In this document: positions 14,671-23,970 of the stretch, one piece after another
How positions within the stretch are numbered: the first letter of the stretch is position 1
Layout of the letters: each line of letters opens with the position of its first letter
Assembly (NCBI RefSeq): GCF_918797525.1
Contig: NZ_OU963893.1
Span: forward strand, 1,674,001-1,738,000
Reading direction: 5' to 3'
Source of the DNA: an unidentified bacterial endosymbiont
GTDB taxonomy: Bacteria > Pseudomonadota > Gammaproteobacteria > Enterobacterales > Enterobacteriaceae
DNA length: 64,000 nt
The notes under the pieces: generated by a model
What the model was told of the DNA's origin: nothing
What the model saw: only the letters and a program-made list of their open reading frames with translations
Database searches by the model: none
Position numbers and translations under genes: made by a program

Positions 14671-15417
14671 ATGGGAAATTCACTTTCAAGTACACCAGTC
14701 AGCCAAACGAATAATACTGGTACCAGTACGGTTACTTCAGCTACCAAGAATAGCAGTAATACCACGCATTTGAGCGTTATTACTCCTGGACGAAAGGACT
14801 TGATAGAAGCTTTTGCGGATCTGGCAGAGTCTGAGGCTAATCTTCGCAACCTGCAGTATACGCAGGCTGTTGAACAGTCCGTTAATGCTACTGGCGCCAT
14901 GGAGCATACCGTGGAGCATGAGCGCGATGCAGCGAATAAAACGATGAAGGGCACCATGCTGGGTAGCGCAGGGGAAATTGCTGGTGGCCTTGCGGGTGGG
15001 GTATCACAGTTTTTAGGCTTTTTAGGCGACAGAGGCATTGGCGAGAAGAATGGATTGCGCAGAAGAACAGAGCAAATAGCAAAAGGTATGTCGGGAGATG
15101 AGCAGATAGCCTTTACACAAGCTCATCGCAAAGAACTACGTCCGCACAGAAAGCTGAGTCTGATGGGACGTTGTGCTGAGCCTATTAGTCAACTTGTGAG
15201 TCAGCCCTTTAAAATCGGTGGCAGCATTTTAAGTGCTGGCGCTAAAAAAATGGAAACTACTGCTGAACTGACCAGGTTAGTGAGCAATCAGGCGCAGAGT
15301 AATGCCAAAGAGTGTTCAGAACAGGGTAAAAATTCGTCAGGTTTCTTTTCGAGGTTAGTCAGTATCGTAGCAGGCTTCGCACAGAATTTAACCCGTGCGT
15401 TAGCTGCTATCGGTTAA
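14671..15417 (+). CDS. Putative T3SS translocator, SseD/EspB position
   Basis: A 248-residue protein. The N-terminus is Ser/Thr/Asn-rich, as in many secreted translocators; a glycine-rich hydrophobic segment at about 95-120 (EIAGGLAGGVSQFLGFLG) is the likely membrane-inserting part; the C-terminus is helical. SseD has 195 residues and EspB about 320. Position directly before the needle gene matches SPI-2 after loss of sseE, sscB, sseF and sseG. It probably pairs with the preceding protein in the host-membrane pore. Confidence 0.68.
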   Translation: MGNSLSSTPVSQTNNTGTSTVTSATKNSSNTTHLSVITPGRKDLIEAFADLAESEANLRNLQYTQAVEQSVNATGAMEHTVEHERDAANKTMKGTMLGSAGEIAGGLAGGVSQFLGFLGDRGIGEKNGLRRRTEQIAKGMSGDEQIAFTQAHRKELRPHRKLSLMGRCAEPISQLVSQPFKIGGSILSAGAKKMETTAELTRLVSNQAQSNAKECSEQGKNSSGFFSRLVSIVAGFAQNLTRALAAIG

Positions 15418-15472
15418 TACATCGTGGCCTGTTTTACAGGCCACATTTAACATCGCTAAAGGAATAATTACG

Positions 15473-15688
15473 ATGAGTCTCGAAAGTGTAAATTCACAGC
15501 TTCTGACCTCAGCCAGCAATAACTGGGGGAATGTGCAGAATAATATGTCCATTGCAGACCTTAATAGCCCGGTAGATATGCTGCGCATCCAGCAGTGGAC
15601 CCAGCAGTATTCTACCGCGGTGCAACTGGACAGCGCCATGATAAAAATGTTTAAAGACCTGTTGTCAGGCATTACGTCTAAAATTTAA
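15473..15688 (+). CDS. ssaG: T3SS needle subunit
   Basis: A 71-residue protein, the same length as SsaG. The C-terminal half (QQYSTAVQLDSAMIKMFKD, then LLSGITSKI) aligns well with recalled SsaG (QQYSTFINYESSLIKMIKD, then MLSGIIAKI). Subunits of this family assemble as a helical hairpin into the extracellular needle. It is followed without a gap by ssaH, the cochaperone partner. Confidence 0.95.
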   Translation: MSLESVNSQLLTSASNNWGNVQNNMSIADLNSPVDMLRIQQWTQQYSTAVQLDSAMIKMFKDLLSGITSKI

Positions 15689-15931
15689 ATGACCAGTACA
15701 ACTAAACGGCTATTAGTGGATTGCCTTTTCATGGCCGCACAATATCGTATGCGAGCCGAAGGCGATGCGATCCTTAAGGTGCTACCTTTGTTGATTGCAG
15801 ATGTGAATGACAAAGAGTTGTGTGAAGCACTTTATTATATCCTTCTTAAAGATGAGGCTGGTTTTGCCCGTGTGGCAGAGCGGCTCTCACCAGAAATGAA
15901 AGACAAAGTGGCATTACTTACACTAGCGTAA
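15689..15931 (+). CDS. ssaH: Needle chaperone SsaH-like
   Basis: An 80-residue, TPR-like helical protein that starts immediately after the ssaG stop codon (TAA-ATG). It matches SsaH (75 residues) in position and in its leucine-rich two-helix pattern. In the SsaE-SsaG-SsaH complex it covers the needle subunit before export. Confidence 0.85.
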   Translation: MTSTTKRLLVDCLFMAAQYRMRAEGDAILKVLPLLIADVNDKELCEALYYILLKDEAGFARVAERLSPEMKDKVALLTLA

Positions 15932-15941
15932 CAGGTGATGT

Positions 15942-16310
15942 ATGGATATATCAGCAATATCGAACGCGGCGTTACAATCTTTACCGTCAAACGAGCTTGC
16001 GGCAAATATTAACGTGCCGGACGTCAGGGATATCGAAACATTTAAAAAAATGATGGCCTCGTCACAACCCGTCCCTGAGGCTCAAATGGCCGATGCACTC
16101 CAGCAGCAGCAGGAAATGTTTGCCAGCACGGTGACAAAAGTGAATTCCATTACCCGTGACGAACAGATGAGTGGGACTAAGACAGATAGCGTGACAAATT
16201 TATTGGGCGCACAATACGAACTTTTTAATTTGTCTTTCAATCTGGATTTAACCGCGAAGGTTGCCGGGCAATTTTCGCAAGCTATTAATAAATTGACGAC
16301 TATGCAATGA
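15942..16310 (+). CDS. ssaI: T3SS inner rod protein (SctI)
   Basis: A 122-residue protein between ssaH and ssaJ, the SPI-2 position of ssaI. The C-terminal half (LLGAQYELFNLSFNLDL to the QAINKLTTMQ end) has the amphipathic helix typical of SctI rod proteins. It is longer than SsaI (82 residues) by about 40 residues at the N-terminus, closer to rod proteins such as EscI (about 140). It overlaps ssaJ by four bases. Confidence 0.85.
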   Translation: MDISAISNAALQSLPSNELAANINVPDVRDIETFKKMMASSQPVPEAQMADALQQQQEMFASTVTKVNSITRDEQMSGTKTDSVTNLLGAQYELFNLSFNLDLTAKVAGQFSQAINKLTTMQ

Positions 16311-17053
16311 TGCAATGTTTAAGGTTTTTAAGCCCATTACTTATTGTCATGATGCTCTGTGGTTGTAAATCAGAGCTTTATGATAATTTGTCGCAGGATG
16401 AGGCTAACCAGATGGTTGCACTATTACTTTCCCAACATATTGACGTTGAGAAAGCGGTCAATAAAGACGGTTTATTTACGTTGTCGATTGATAAAGACGA
16501 TTTTGTGTCCGCTGTTGAAATACTGAGCCTCCATGGTTATCCGCAAAAAAAATATCGCACTATCGAGGATGTCTTCCCAAGCGACCAGCTGGTGACTTCC
16601 CCAGGGCAGGAGTTGAGTAAGATTGTCTATTTGAAAGAGCAGAGCGTGGAACGTATGCTATCTGATATGGATGGCGTCATTTCTGCGCGTGTTTCCATCG
16701 CTCAACCGGTGGTGACGGATGATACCTCTGATAAAAAAATGTCGTCGGTATCCGTTTTCATAAAATATTCTCCAGACGTCAATCTACAAAACTCTGTTAC
16801 CCAGGTTAAAGGGCTGGTACATGACAGTATCCCCGATCTTGATTATGACAAAATAAGCGTGGTTTTACAGCCCGTGCATTACCTCACCACCACCATTAAA
16901 CCCGTAAAACAGCAGTCATTGAAAGACTGGCTTAATCTTTACGGCTTTTGGATCGCCGTAGCGGCGGTGGGGTGTGCATGGTTAATTTTCCTCGTAATGA
17001 TTGGTTATAGTCGGTTTAAAAAATGGAAAAAACGCGCTCAAGACAAAGGATAA
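16307..17053 (+). CDS. ssaJ: T3SS inner-membrane ring lipoprotein (SctJ)
   Basis: A 248-residue lipoprotein with a lipobox ending in a cysteine near residue 20 (MMLCGCKSELY). Two ring-building domains follow, and a membrane segment at about 208-230 (FWIAVAAVGCAWLIFLVMI) ends in a basic tail. The conserved SctJ phrases ELSKIVYLKEQ and MDGVISARVSI are present. Length equals that of SsaJ (249). It forms the inner ring with SsaD. Confidence 0.96.
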   Translation: MMQCLRFLSPLLIVMMLCGCKSELYDNLSQDEANQMVALLLSQHIDVEKAVNKDGLFTLSIDKDDFVSAVEILSLHGYPQKKYRTIEDVFPSDQLVTSPGQELSKIVYLKEQSVERMLSDMDGVISARVSIAQPVVTDDTSDKKMSSVSVFIKYSPDVNLQNSVTQVKGLVHDSIPDLDYDKISVVLQPVHYLTTTIKPVKQQSLKDWLNLYGFWIAVAAVGCAWLIFLVMIGYSRFKKWKKRAQDKG

Positions 17054-17059
17054 CCCGGT

Positions 17060-17656
17060 ATGGTAGATGACAAAGTATATCTGACGTTGTACCGGTTTTA
17101 TGTTTGCCCGGGCGAACTAGTGCATAAAGAATACTGGAGTCTATGCGAACTGAATGACTGGCATGATGATTATTTTACCTACCCCGTGTTGCGCCCGAGA
17201 ATCGACAGTTTATTTCGTCAGCGGTTACAGTGGGAATGGCATGACCGGGGTAACTGCCTGACGGAATATCAACGGCAATGGATCCAATGGATGCCAAAAT
17301 TGCCAGCCATACTGACATCGTTAGGCATAATGTCCCTCAATAATGCGGAATATTTTGTCCTCGGCCAATTTCGCCGTGTTCTGGTCGACCTTTTAGGTGA
17401 CATTACCGTAAACCAGTTATCGGTATTGTGCCAGGGTGAAAATAAAGAATCCATTATCAGTGCCGATCAACTACCCGGCTTCGCGTTTACTCTGGGGGTG
17501 CAAATTTATTCGCAAATAGTCGGTGATGACTGGGTTGGTAAGATGATTATTCATACCCTGCCGCCTCTCGACGTGTGTGAGGACGTTCAATTGTTGAGTC
17601 AGTCAGAATTAGAGGCGATGAACGCCATGCTGGTGCGCCTGGAGAGATTTATATGA
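17060..17656 (+). CDS. T3SS sorting-platform protein, SctK-like
   Basis: A 198-residue cytosolic protein between ssaJ and ssaK. In SPI-2 the same slot is occupied by an unnamed ORF of similar size (STM1410 as recalled), regarded as the SctK pod protein. It is tryptophan-rich (EWHDRGNCLTEYQRQWIQW) and helical, with no membrane segment. It would connect the sorting platform (SsaQ, SsaK) to the inner ring. It overlaps the next gene by four bases. Sequence similarity cannot be judged by eye; the assignment is by position. Confidence 0.7.
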   Translation: MVDDKVYLTLYRFYVCPGELVHKEYWSLCELNDWHDDYFTYPVLRPRIDSLFRQRLQWEWHDRGNCLTEYQRQWIQWMPKLPAILTSLGIMSLNNAEYFVLGQFRRVLVDLLGDITVNQLSVLCQGENKESIISADQLPGFAFTLGVQIYSQIVGDDWVGKMIIHTLPPLDVCEDVQLLSQSELEAMNAMLVRLERFI

Positions 17657-18372
17657 AACTGTTGAGCGAGAAAACGCTTTTTGGCCACGCTGCAGAGTTC
17701 CTTGCTTATGTGCCAGAGCCTGGTGAAATCATCCTTAAGCCAGAAGTGCTGAATGATTACTACCGTGTGAATAATGATATCACCCGCGTGCGCAACAGCG
17801 CCGCCCGTTCGATCAGGAAAATGCGAAGAAAGCAACGCCAGTGCCTGGTCGCTCAGCAGGAAAAGCTTCTTGCGCAAAACGCACTCACCCTGCAGCAATT
17901 GACCCGTAACAACGAAACAGAGCGCAGAAAATTAGTGTCTGAAGCAGTGCAATGGATGGTTGAGGAGAGCGATTTAGAACAGCAACTTTATTCTACCGCG
18001 ATGCTGAAGGCCCAGCAGTGGACGATTGAGGCCCTTCAGCAGTGGGGGATTGGCGCAAACTGGGACGAACCGCTGTATGTACGCGTCAAAGAGATGATCA
18101 GGCAGTTTGAAAAAGAACCCGATTTAGTTTTGGCGCTGCCTTGTGAAGCATTAGCAAAAACATTCAGCCAAAGGTTAGCTGATAGCCCTGAAAACAACCG
18201 GTGCCATGTTAACGTTGTAGTAGATACTGCGCTTACAGCTTGTCAGGCAAAATTAAGTAATTCGTTAGTCAGCGTCTTACTGGATATGAACGCTGAGCTG
18301 GATGATATATTAGCGCAGTTACGCAGCCAGCCTGTGGCGAATACCCTGCCGGTGGCAGAGTGCTATGAATAA
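17653..18372 (+). CDS. ssaK: T3SS ATPase stator (SctL)
   Basis: A 239-residue SctL/FliH-family protein. The N-terminus contains the short EIILKPEVLNDY element, a long basic coiled coil of about 40-105 follows, and a globular C-terminal domain binds the ATPase. The family links SsaN to SsaQ. It overlaps both neighbours by four to eight bases, indicating tight co-translation. Confidence 0.88.
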   Translation: MKLLSEKTLFGHAAEFLAYVPEPGEIILKPEVLNDYYRVNNDITRVRNSAARSIRKMRRKQRQCLVAQQEKLLAQNALTLQQLTRNNETERRKLVSEAVQWMVEESDLEQQLYSTAMLKAQQWTIEALQQWGIGANWDEPLYVRVKEMIRQFEKEPDLVLALPCEALAKTFSQRLADSPENNRCHVNVVVDTALTACQAKLSNSLVSVLLDMNAELDDILAQLRSQPVANTLPVAECYE

Positions 18373-19423
18373 AATTAACCATACGCAACCTGTCGCATTA
18401 TGGCACGGCCAAACCCGGGATGAGCTGGCCAGGAAAGTTGATACGCGCAGACAAATGCAGGAGTTACCTTCCAGTGATGTTGAAGCGGCATTAAGCGACA
18501 TGCAGGATGTGGCGCTCCAGGATACGATGGAAGATATGAGCCTGGTATTAGGAAACAGGTTAAGAGGGAAATCACAGCGTACTCTGGGGTCAGGTAATGA
18601 TGAGCTCATCGAGCGGGATGAACAGCTTGCGTTACTGGCAGAGCAGGTGGCCGGAGATAAACTCGACGCTGTGCTGGAAAATCTTAAGTCTGGCGGAAAC
18701 GACGATATTTTCACGCTGTTTCGCCAGGGGGAGTTAAGTTTTAGCGATGCTGCACTGCTATTAGCCGCTGAAATGAATGGATTAGCCCCCGGGAGCAAAC
18801 GACGTAAACGCCTCTCTGAGCAGTTAGATGAACTGCTGGCAGGAAAAGAGGACTGGGCTCTGGAGATGTTTGCCGAGTTAGAGTTAGGTTCAGTCGATTC
18901 CGAAACTATGCATTCCATGCAGCGTATTATTCGCCAGCATCACCGCCACGATCGGGAAGGAAACTCACCTGAAGGAATTTGGCAATGGTTCAACACTATT
19001 AAAGAGTGGTCAGACCGTTCAAAACGCATTCGGGTACTGATACATACTTTTGCTTTTGAGCTTTCCACGGGGGAGTCTGGTCTCGTCGGCCCCAGGCTGG
19101 TTGCTGCGCTGTTCGATTTAAAAAAATTATTGATTTTCATGGGGATGGAGGATATCGCTCGCGGGCTGGCTAAGATCGTTGGCCTTTCAGAAGACCAGGC
19201 GCTTAGCGAAATTTTGCTGATGATCGAGCAACGCTGGATGTACCCGGAGTGGTTAGCCAACCGAATTACGTACCTGAACATTAAAATGAATAAACGGGTG
19301 TTATATCTTATTAAACTCTGTGACGTGCTTAAATTTTTGCCTGAAATCTGCTTCCTTGATGTTCAGCAAAGAAACCAACTGGTTGAAGCCACCGAAGAGT
19401 ACATTTATCAATTAAGCCAGTAA
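18365..19423 (+). CDS. ssaL: T3SS gatekeeper (SctW, SsaL-like)
   Basis: A 352-residue protein of the SsaL/SepL/InvE/YopN gatekeeper family, three helical X-bundle domains, near the length of SsaL (338) and SepL (351). Together with SsaM and SpiC it would hold back effectors until the translocon has been assembled. The position between ssaK and ssaM is that of SPI-2. The start ATG overlaps the end of ssaK by eight bases. Confidence 0.88.
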   Translation: MNKINHTQPVALWHGQTRDELARKVDTRRQMQELPSSDVEAALSDMQDVALQDTMEDMSLVLGNRLRGKSQRTLGSGNDELIERDEQLALLAEQVAGDKLDAVLENLKSGGNDDIFTLFRQGELSFSDAALLLAAEMNGLAPGSKRRKRLSEQLDELLAGKEDWALEMFAELELGSVDSETMHSMQRIIRQHHRHDREGNSPEGIWQWFNTIKEWSDRSKRIRVLIHTFAFELSTGESGLVGPRLVAALFDLKKLLIFMGMEDIARGLAKIVGLSEDQALSEILLMIEQRWMYPEWLANRITYLNIKMNKRVLYLIKLCDVLKFLPEICFLDVQQRNQLVEATEEYIYQLSQ

Positions 19424-19450
19424 TGCAAATATCAGTGTGCTGAGGTCATA

Positions 19451-19813
19451 ATGGATCACCAGGTGATGAGCAAGCTAGCGCTTTTTTTTTCACTTTGTAA
19501 TATTGATGGGGTTAATGTAAGTTCACAAAATAGATTTACCAGCGGGGCTTTCACTGTACGTATTAATGTTATAGATAACGATGCGCAAAGCGTAGTGGTA
19601 TTAACATTAAAAACTAACGCAGTACAGTCGGATATTGCTTTACGGTTGTGTCAAAGTATGCGCCCGGAGTCTATTTTTGGAGTTGTTGGGAGCTTTTTTT
19701 TCGTCAATAATTACTTGTCATTTAGCTGTGTATTTCCTGATGAATTAAGTTCTGATGATTGGTATCGGATTTTTGAGTATCAAAAGGCTTATATGTTATC
19801 ATTTTTAAGCTAA
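19451..19813 (+). CDS. ssaM: SsaM-like T3SS regulatory protein
   Basis: A 120-residue cytosolic protein between ssaL and ssaV, the same place and size as SsaM (122). SsaM forms a complex with SpiC and SsaL that controls substrate order in SPI-2. The gene is AT-rich and begins with ATG 27 bases after ssaL. Assignment is by position and size, with limited visible motif support. Confidence 0.78.
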   Translation: MDHQVMSKLALFFSLCNIDGVNVSSQNRFTSGAFTVRINVIDNDAQSVVVLTLKTNAVQSDIALRLCQSMRPESIFGVVGSFFFVNNYLSFSCVFPDELSSDDWYRIFEYQKAYMLSFLS

Positions 19814-19830
19814 TAATAAAGGAATTGACT

Positions 19831-21855
19831 TTGTTCGGGCAAAAGAAAATCAGTAAATATCAAGGGGCTATTTTAGCTGCGGCGCTGGTGTTGGCCGTAT
19901 TCATGATGATATTGCCCTTACCGACTGCAGTGGTTGATGTATTAATTGCTTTTAACCTGGTTTTCTCGCTCGTGCTGCTAATGGTGGTCGTCTACCTGAA
20001 CAGTGCCGTTGAGTTCTCGGTTTTCCCTTCATTATTGCTGATTACCACCCTCTATCGTCTCTCCTTGACCGTCAGCACTTCCCGCCTCATTTTACTGCAG
20101 CATGACGCAGGAAATATTGTGTATGCATTCGGGAATTTTGTGGTGGGGGGAAACCTCACGGTCGGTTTAATCATTTTTTCTATTATTACCATTGTCCAGT
20201 TCATTGTTATTACCAAAGGGTCGGAGCGTGTTGCCGAGGTCAGTGCGCGATTTTCACTTGATGGCATGCCTGGCAAACAGATGAGTATCGATGGTGATTT
20301 ACGTGCGGGTTCAATCACCGTTGAACAGGCCGCTATGCGTAGAGAGATGGTTCAGCATGAGAGTAAGCTTTATGGTTCGATGGATGGCGCCATGAAGTTT
20401 GTGAAAGGAGACGCCATTGCGAGCATTATCGTCATTCTCGTCAACATTTTCGGTGGGATGGCCATCGGGGTTATGCATGAAGGAATGAGTGCTTCAGAGG
20501 CCCTCTCAACGTATTCGATCCTTTCTGTGGGTGATGGCTTAGTGGCTCAAATACCCGCTCTGCTGATTTCAATCACGGCCGGTGTATTGGTCACTCGCGT
20601 TCCTGGCGTTAATGGTAACAACAATCTTGCGACTGAACTCTTTACTCAACTGGGTAGCAGGAGCATGCCCCTCCTCATTGCCAGCGCGGTACTGACGCTG
20701 TTTGCCTGTATTCCCGGTTTTCCGGCAGCCGTGTTCTTGCCGATGGCGGTGCTTATTGGTGGCGCCGGCTATTTAATTCACCGCAGAGGTGAAAGTACCG
20801 GCGATGAAAGCGGTGCTGAACAGGGAAATGAGAGCACAAGTCTGTCGCCTGGCGTCGAACCGCTGGTGGTTCGGGTGCCTTCATCAATGGAAAGCGGCGA
20901 TCTCGCTGATGCTCTGGAAGCCTTGCGCTGGCGGTTTTTTGAGAGCCATGGCATCGCGCTGGGCAAAATAAAGGTAGAAAATTTGCCCAGCGAGGAGGAT
21001 CAAGGCCTGCCTAAAGTGGTTTTTTGCCTTTACCATGAACCGGTTCGTGAGGTTTATCTTGTGCCCGAACACCCTTATGTTGCCGCGCCAGGCACTTCGC
21101 TGGAAGCGATTGAGTCGGGGGTTATTACTCAGAAATTATTCTCTGATGTCGACATATCTTGGCTAAACGAAGAAGCCAAAGAAAAAGTTCTTTTACAAGG
21201 TGATACCGCTTACGAGTGTGGGCGAGGGTTAGCCTGGTGTATGGAAGTCATACTTGAGCGCAATGCGAAAGAGTTTATCGGCGTGCAAGAGACCCGCTAT
21301 CTGATGGATGCAATGGAGAGTAATTATTCCGAACTGGTGAAAGAGCTGCAACGTCAGGTGCAATTAAACCGGGTCTCTGATGTGTTACAACGATTAGTCG
21401 ACGAGGGGGTATCGATTCGCGACCTTCGTACGATTTTTGAAACGCTGATTATATGGTCCGCGAAGGAAAAAGATATCGTCACGTTAACGGAGTATGTTCG
21501 CGTGGCGTTAAAAAGGCAGATTGTTAACCGACAGCATAAAATAAATAACGGCAAAATATGGATAATCGGTTCTAATATCGAAAGTCTTATCAGAGAATCG
21601 ATACGCCAGTCTGTTGCAGGGGCTTATTCGGCGCTGGACTCAAGTACCACTCAAACGATTACCGACAAAATAGCGCAGGCGCTCGAAGGACATCGTGCCG
21701 GGATCCTGCTCACCGCTATCGACACCCGGCGCTATTTACGCAAAATGATCGAGTCAGACTATTACAGGTTTTCTGTCCTTTCCTTTATGGAAGTGAGTGA
21801 TGTTAATGATTTCGACGTTATGGGTGGTATCGACCTCATTGGTGAGCCATCGTGA
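19831..21855 (+). CDS. ssaV: T3SS export gate protein (SctV/FHIPEP family)
   Basis: A 674-residue inner-membrane export gate protein. It has the N-terminal membrane helices (about 15-315), with the family signatures FPSLLLITTLYRLSLTVST, GKFVKG-type loop and RFSLDGMPGKQMSIDGDLRAG. The cytosolic nonameric ring domain (about 350-674) includes GVQETRYLMDAMESNYSEL. It matches SsaV along its whole length. The start is uncertain: TTG 19831 has an AAGGA site at a good distance, while the in-frame TTG at 19825 lies too close to that site. Confidence 0.97.
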   Translation: MFGQKKISKYQGAILAAALVLAVFMMILPLPTAVVDVLIAFNLVFSLVLLMVVVYLNSAVEFSVFPSLLLITTLYRLSLTVSTSRLILLQHDAGNIVYAFGNFVVGGNLTVGLIIFSIITIVQFIVITKGSERVAEVSARFSLDGMPGKQMSIDGDLRAGSITVEQAAMRREMVQHESKLYGSMDGAMKFVKGDAIASIIVILVNIFGGMAIGVMHEGMSASEALSTYSILSVGDGLVAQIPALLISITAGVLVTRVPGVNGNNNLATELFTQLGSRSMPLLIASAVLTLFACIPGFPAAVFLPMAVLIGGAGYLIHRRGESTGDESGAEQGNESTSLSPGVEPLVVRVPSSMESGDLADALEALRWRFFESHGIALGKIKVENLPSEEDQGLPKVVFCLYHEPVREVYLVPEHPYVAAPGTSLEAIESGVITQKLFSDVDISWLNEEAKEKVLLQGDTAYECGRGLAWCMEVILERNAKEFIGVQETRYLMDAMESNYSELVKELQRQVQLNRVSDVLQRLVDEGVSIRDLRTIFETLIIWSAKEKDIVTLTEYVRVALKRQIVNRQHKINNGKIWIIGSNIESLIRESIRQSVAGAYSALDSSTTQTITDKIAQALEGHRAGILLTAIDTRRYLRKMIESDYYRFSVLSFMEVSDVNDFDVMGGIDLIGEPS

Positions 21856-23180
21856 TACGCAAACCCGATATTAACCGGCTTATTACGTCGGTGCTGGGTA
21901 CCGATATGGGAGGCAAGATACAGCCGCCTAAGATTGCGCCCGTTGGCTACCTCACCGAGGTGAAGGCGACTATTTTAAAAGCCTATATTCCCTGGGCGCA
22001 TTTAGGTGAGCTTTGCTATATCGGCGAACAGAAACTCTTAGCGGAAGTGGTGTCACTACAAAATGGTTATGCCTACTTGTCTCTTTTTGACATTGCCGCT
22101 GGTTTACGCTGTGGAACCCCGGTTGTCGCGTCGGGGGCTGAATATAAAATAGCCGTGGGTGATTTTCTGCTCGGTAAAACCCTGGATGGGCTAGGCCGCT
22201 TGCCTGATAACAGTGAAATCCCGTATGGAACAGAGTATCGCCCTTTAGATGCACTCCCGCCTGATCCTATGGAAAGAGAGCTGATTACCGATATCTTGCC
22301 GGTTGGCGTCAGGGCTATCGACGCGACGCTAACCTGTGGCCGTGGGCAACGAATAGGCATATTTGCCGCGGCAGGAGGAGGAAAAAGCACCTTACTCAGT
22401 ATGCTCTGCGATGGTGTAGAGGCAGATATTATTGTGTTAGCGCTTGTGGGGGAACGCGGGCGCGAGGTACGAGAGTTTATCGAATACACCCTTAGCGAAC
22501 ATGCTCGCTCACGCTGCGTCATGGTTGTCGCCACATCTGAGAGAGCGGCATTAGAACGTTTAAAAGCGGCTTTCGTCGCGACGACAGTTGCAGAATATTT
22601 CCGTGACCAGGGTAAAAATGTCGTATTGATGATTGACTCCCTGACTCGTTATGCGCGTGCTGCGCGCGAGGTGGGGTTATCAAGCGGCGAACCGCCGGTG
22701 GCATCGGGGTTCCCCCCCTCCGTCTTTGCAACATTGCCCCGTCTGCTTGAGCGGGCGGGAAATGGCAGGGTGGGGAGCATCACCGGCTTTTATACCGTGC
22801 TGGTTGAAGGTGACAACATGAATGAGCCCGTAGCGGATGAAGTGCGTTCTATTCTCGATGGTCATATCGTGTTATCGCGCAAACTGGCGGAAGCCAACCA
22901 CTACCCGGCCATTGATGTGAGCGCGAGCGTCAGTCGCGTTATGCGACAAATTGCCGATGAAGAGCATGTGTGGTTAGCCGGCCATCTACGAAGCTTAATG
23001 GCCCTGTATCGCGAAATTGAACTGCTGGTCCGCGTCGGAGAGTACCGAGAGGGAGAAGATTTTGACTCTGACAAAGCATTACGCTGCTGGCCTGCCATAT
23101 GTCAGTTCCTGCAACAGCCTGCCGGGAATCCTCAAACCTTACCGGAAACGCTAGAGATGTTGAGAGCGGCTGTGGAATAA
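21852..23180 (+). CDS. ssaN: T3SS ATPase (SctN)
   Basis: A 442-residue hexameric ATPase related to F1-beta and FliI. The Walker A motif AAGGGKST lies at 173-180, Walker B is in NVVLMIDSLTRYAR, and the T3SS ATPase signature PPSVFATLPRLLERAG is present. It strips chaperones from substrates and helps to unfold them. The start is GTG, overlapping the end of ssaV by four bases; length is near that of SsaN (433). Confidence 0.98.
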   Translation: MIRKPDINRLITSVLGTDMGGKIQPPKIAPVGYLTEVKATILKAYIPWAHLGELCYIGEQKLLAEVVSLQNGYAYLSLFDIAAGLRCGTPVVASGAEYKIAVGDFLLGKTLDGLGRLPDNSEIPYGTEYRPLDALPPDPMERELITDILPVGVRAIDATLTCGRGQRIGIFAAAGGGKSTLLSMLCDGVEADIIVLALVGERGREVREFIEYTLSEHARSRCVMVVATSERAALERLKAAFVATTVAEYFRDQGKNVVLMIDSLTRYARAAREVGLSSGEPPVASGFPPSVFATLPRLLERAGNGRVGSITGFYTVLVEGDNMNEPVADEVRSILDGHIVLSRKLAEANHYPAIDVSASVSRVMRQIADEEHVWLAGHLRSLMALYREIELLVRVGEYREGEDFDSDKALRCWPAICQFLQQPAGNPQTLPETLEMLRAAVE

Positions 23181-23185
23181 CCTGA

Positions 23186-23566
23186 ATGCTTCATCAGCTT
23201 TTGTATATTAAGCAGCGCAAAGAGAGAACAATCAGAAACTCTATCTCACGCGTAGTGCGACTGCAAAAACAGGTAGAGCAGGAGATTATAAAATTGCGAC
23301 AGTTGCAAACAGAAACCCAAAAGGCCTGGCAACTGGCCTGCAGCCAGTTTGCTGGCAAAGTCGAACGTCTGAGTTTAATGAAATGGCAAGAAGATATGCG
23401 CAGTTACCAAACGAAATATGAAAACATTGGACTTCAGGTGGCTAAAATGGCGCAGCAGCGGGAAATATTAATTGAAAAAGAAAATGAATTACAGGGAATG
23501 TTAAAAGAAGTACTCATCGCGCAGGAGAAAATAAACTATATTATTGCTACTGAAGACAGTCCCTGA
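23186..23566 (+). CDS. ssaO: T3SS central stalk protein (SctO)
   Basis: A 126-residue protein, almost entirely a two-helix charged coiled coil, of the SctO/FliJ type. SsaO has 125 residues. The stalk inserts in the ATPase ring and couples it to the export gate. It lies six bases after ssaN and overlaps ssaP by one base. Confidence 0.9.
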   Translation: MLHQLLYIKQRKERTIRNSISRVVRLQKQVEQEIIKLRQLQTETQKAWQLACSQFAGKVERLSLMKWQEDMRSYQTKYENIGLQVAKMAQQREILIEKENELQGMLKEVLIAQEKINYIIATEDSP

Positions 23567-23970
23567 TGGCGCATAATTCAATTTTCATTAACCGACAGTC
23601 TGTTTCGCCGTGGGGCCAGGAAGGTGAAAAAACGGCTACCCAAAACGTTGACTCATACAATGGTCAAGGCGAGTTCACTGTCTTATCTTTTCAGGTTCTG
23701 CGAAATACTTTATTGCAGGGGCTGGGGCTTACGGCCGAAGTGAGTTATGAAGGCGAAAAAAATGCATGTTATAAAATTAAAAGTGGTTTTTTTAATGATG
23801 CAATGATTTTTCTTTCATTACAGGGAGAGTGTCTTTATGTCGGGTTTACTGTGGTTAACCCTGAGCAACACGGCGCCTTGTTGGGGTTATCTCAGGGGAT
23901 TGAGAAAAAATTGTCTTCAGGCGTGCAACGTTGCAAGGTAGAGGTGATATTTGAAAGTCGTAGGGTATAG
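23566..23970 (+). CDS. ssaP: T3SS needle-length/switch protein (SctP, SsaP-like)
   Basis: A 134-residue protein in the ssaP position (124 residues in Salmonella). It is much shorter than the ruler proteins of other systems, as in SPI-2. The C-terminal part, with alternating hydrophobic positions, fits the small T3S4-type domain that contacts SctU. It overlaps the start of ssaQ by 20 bases. Similarity is by position and length. Confidence 0.78.
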   Translation: MAHNSIFINRQSVSPWGQEGEKTATQNVDSYNGQGEFTVLSFQVLRNTLLQGLGLTAEVSYEGEKNACYKIKSGFFNDAMIFLSLQGECLYVGFTVVNPEQHGALLGLSQGIEKKLSSGVQRCKVEVIFESRRV

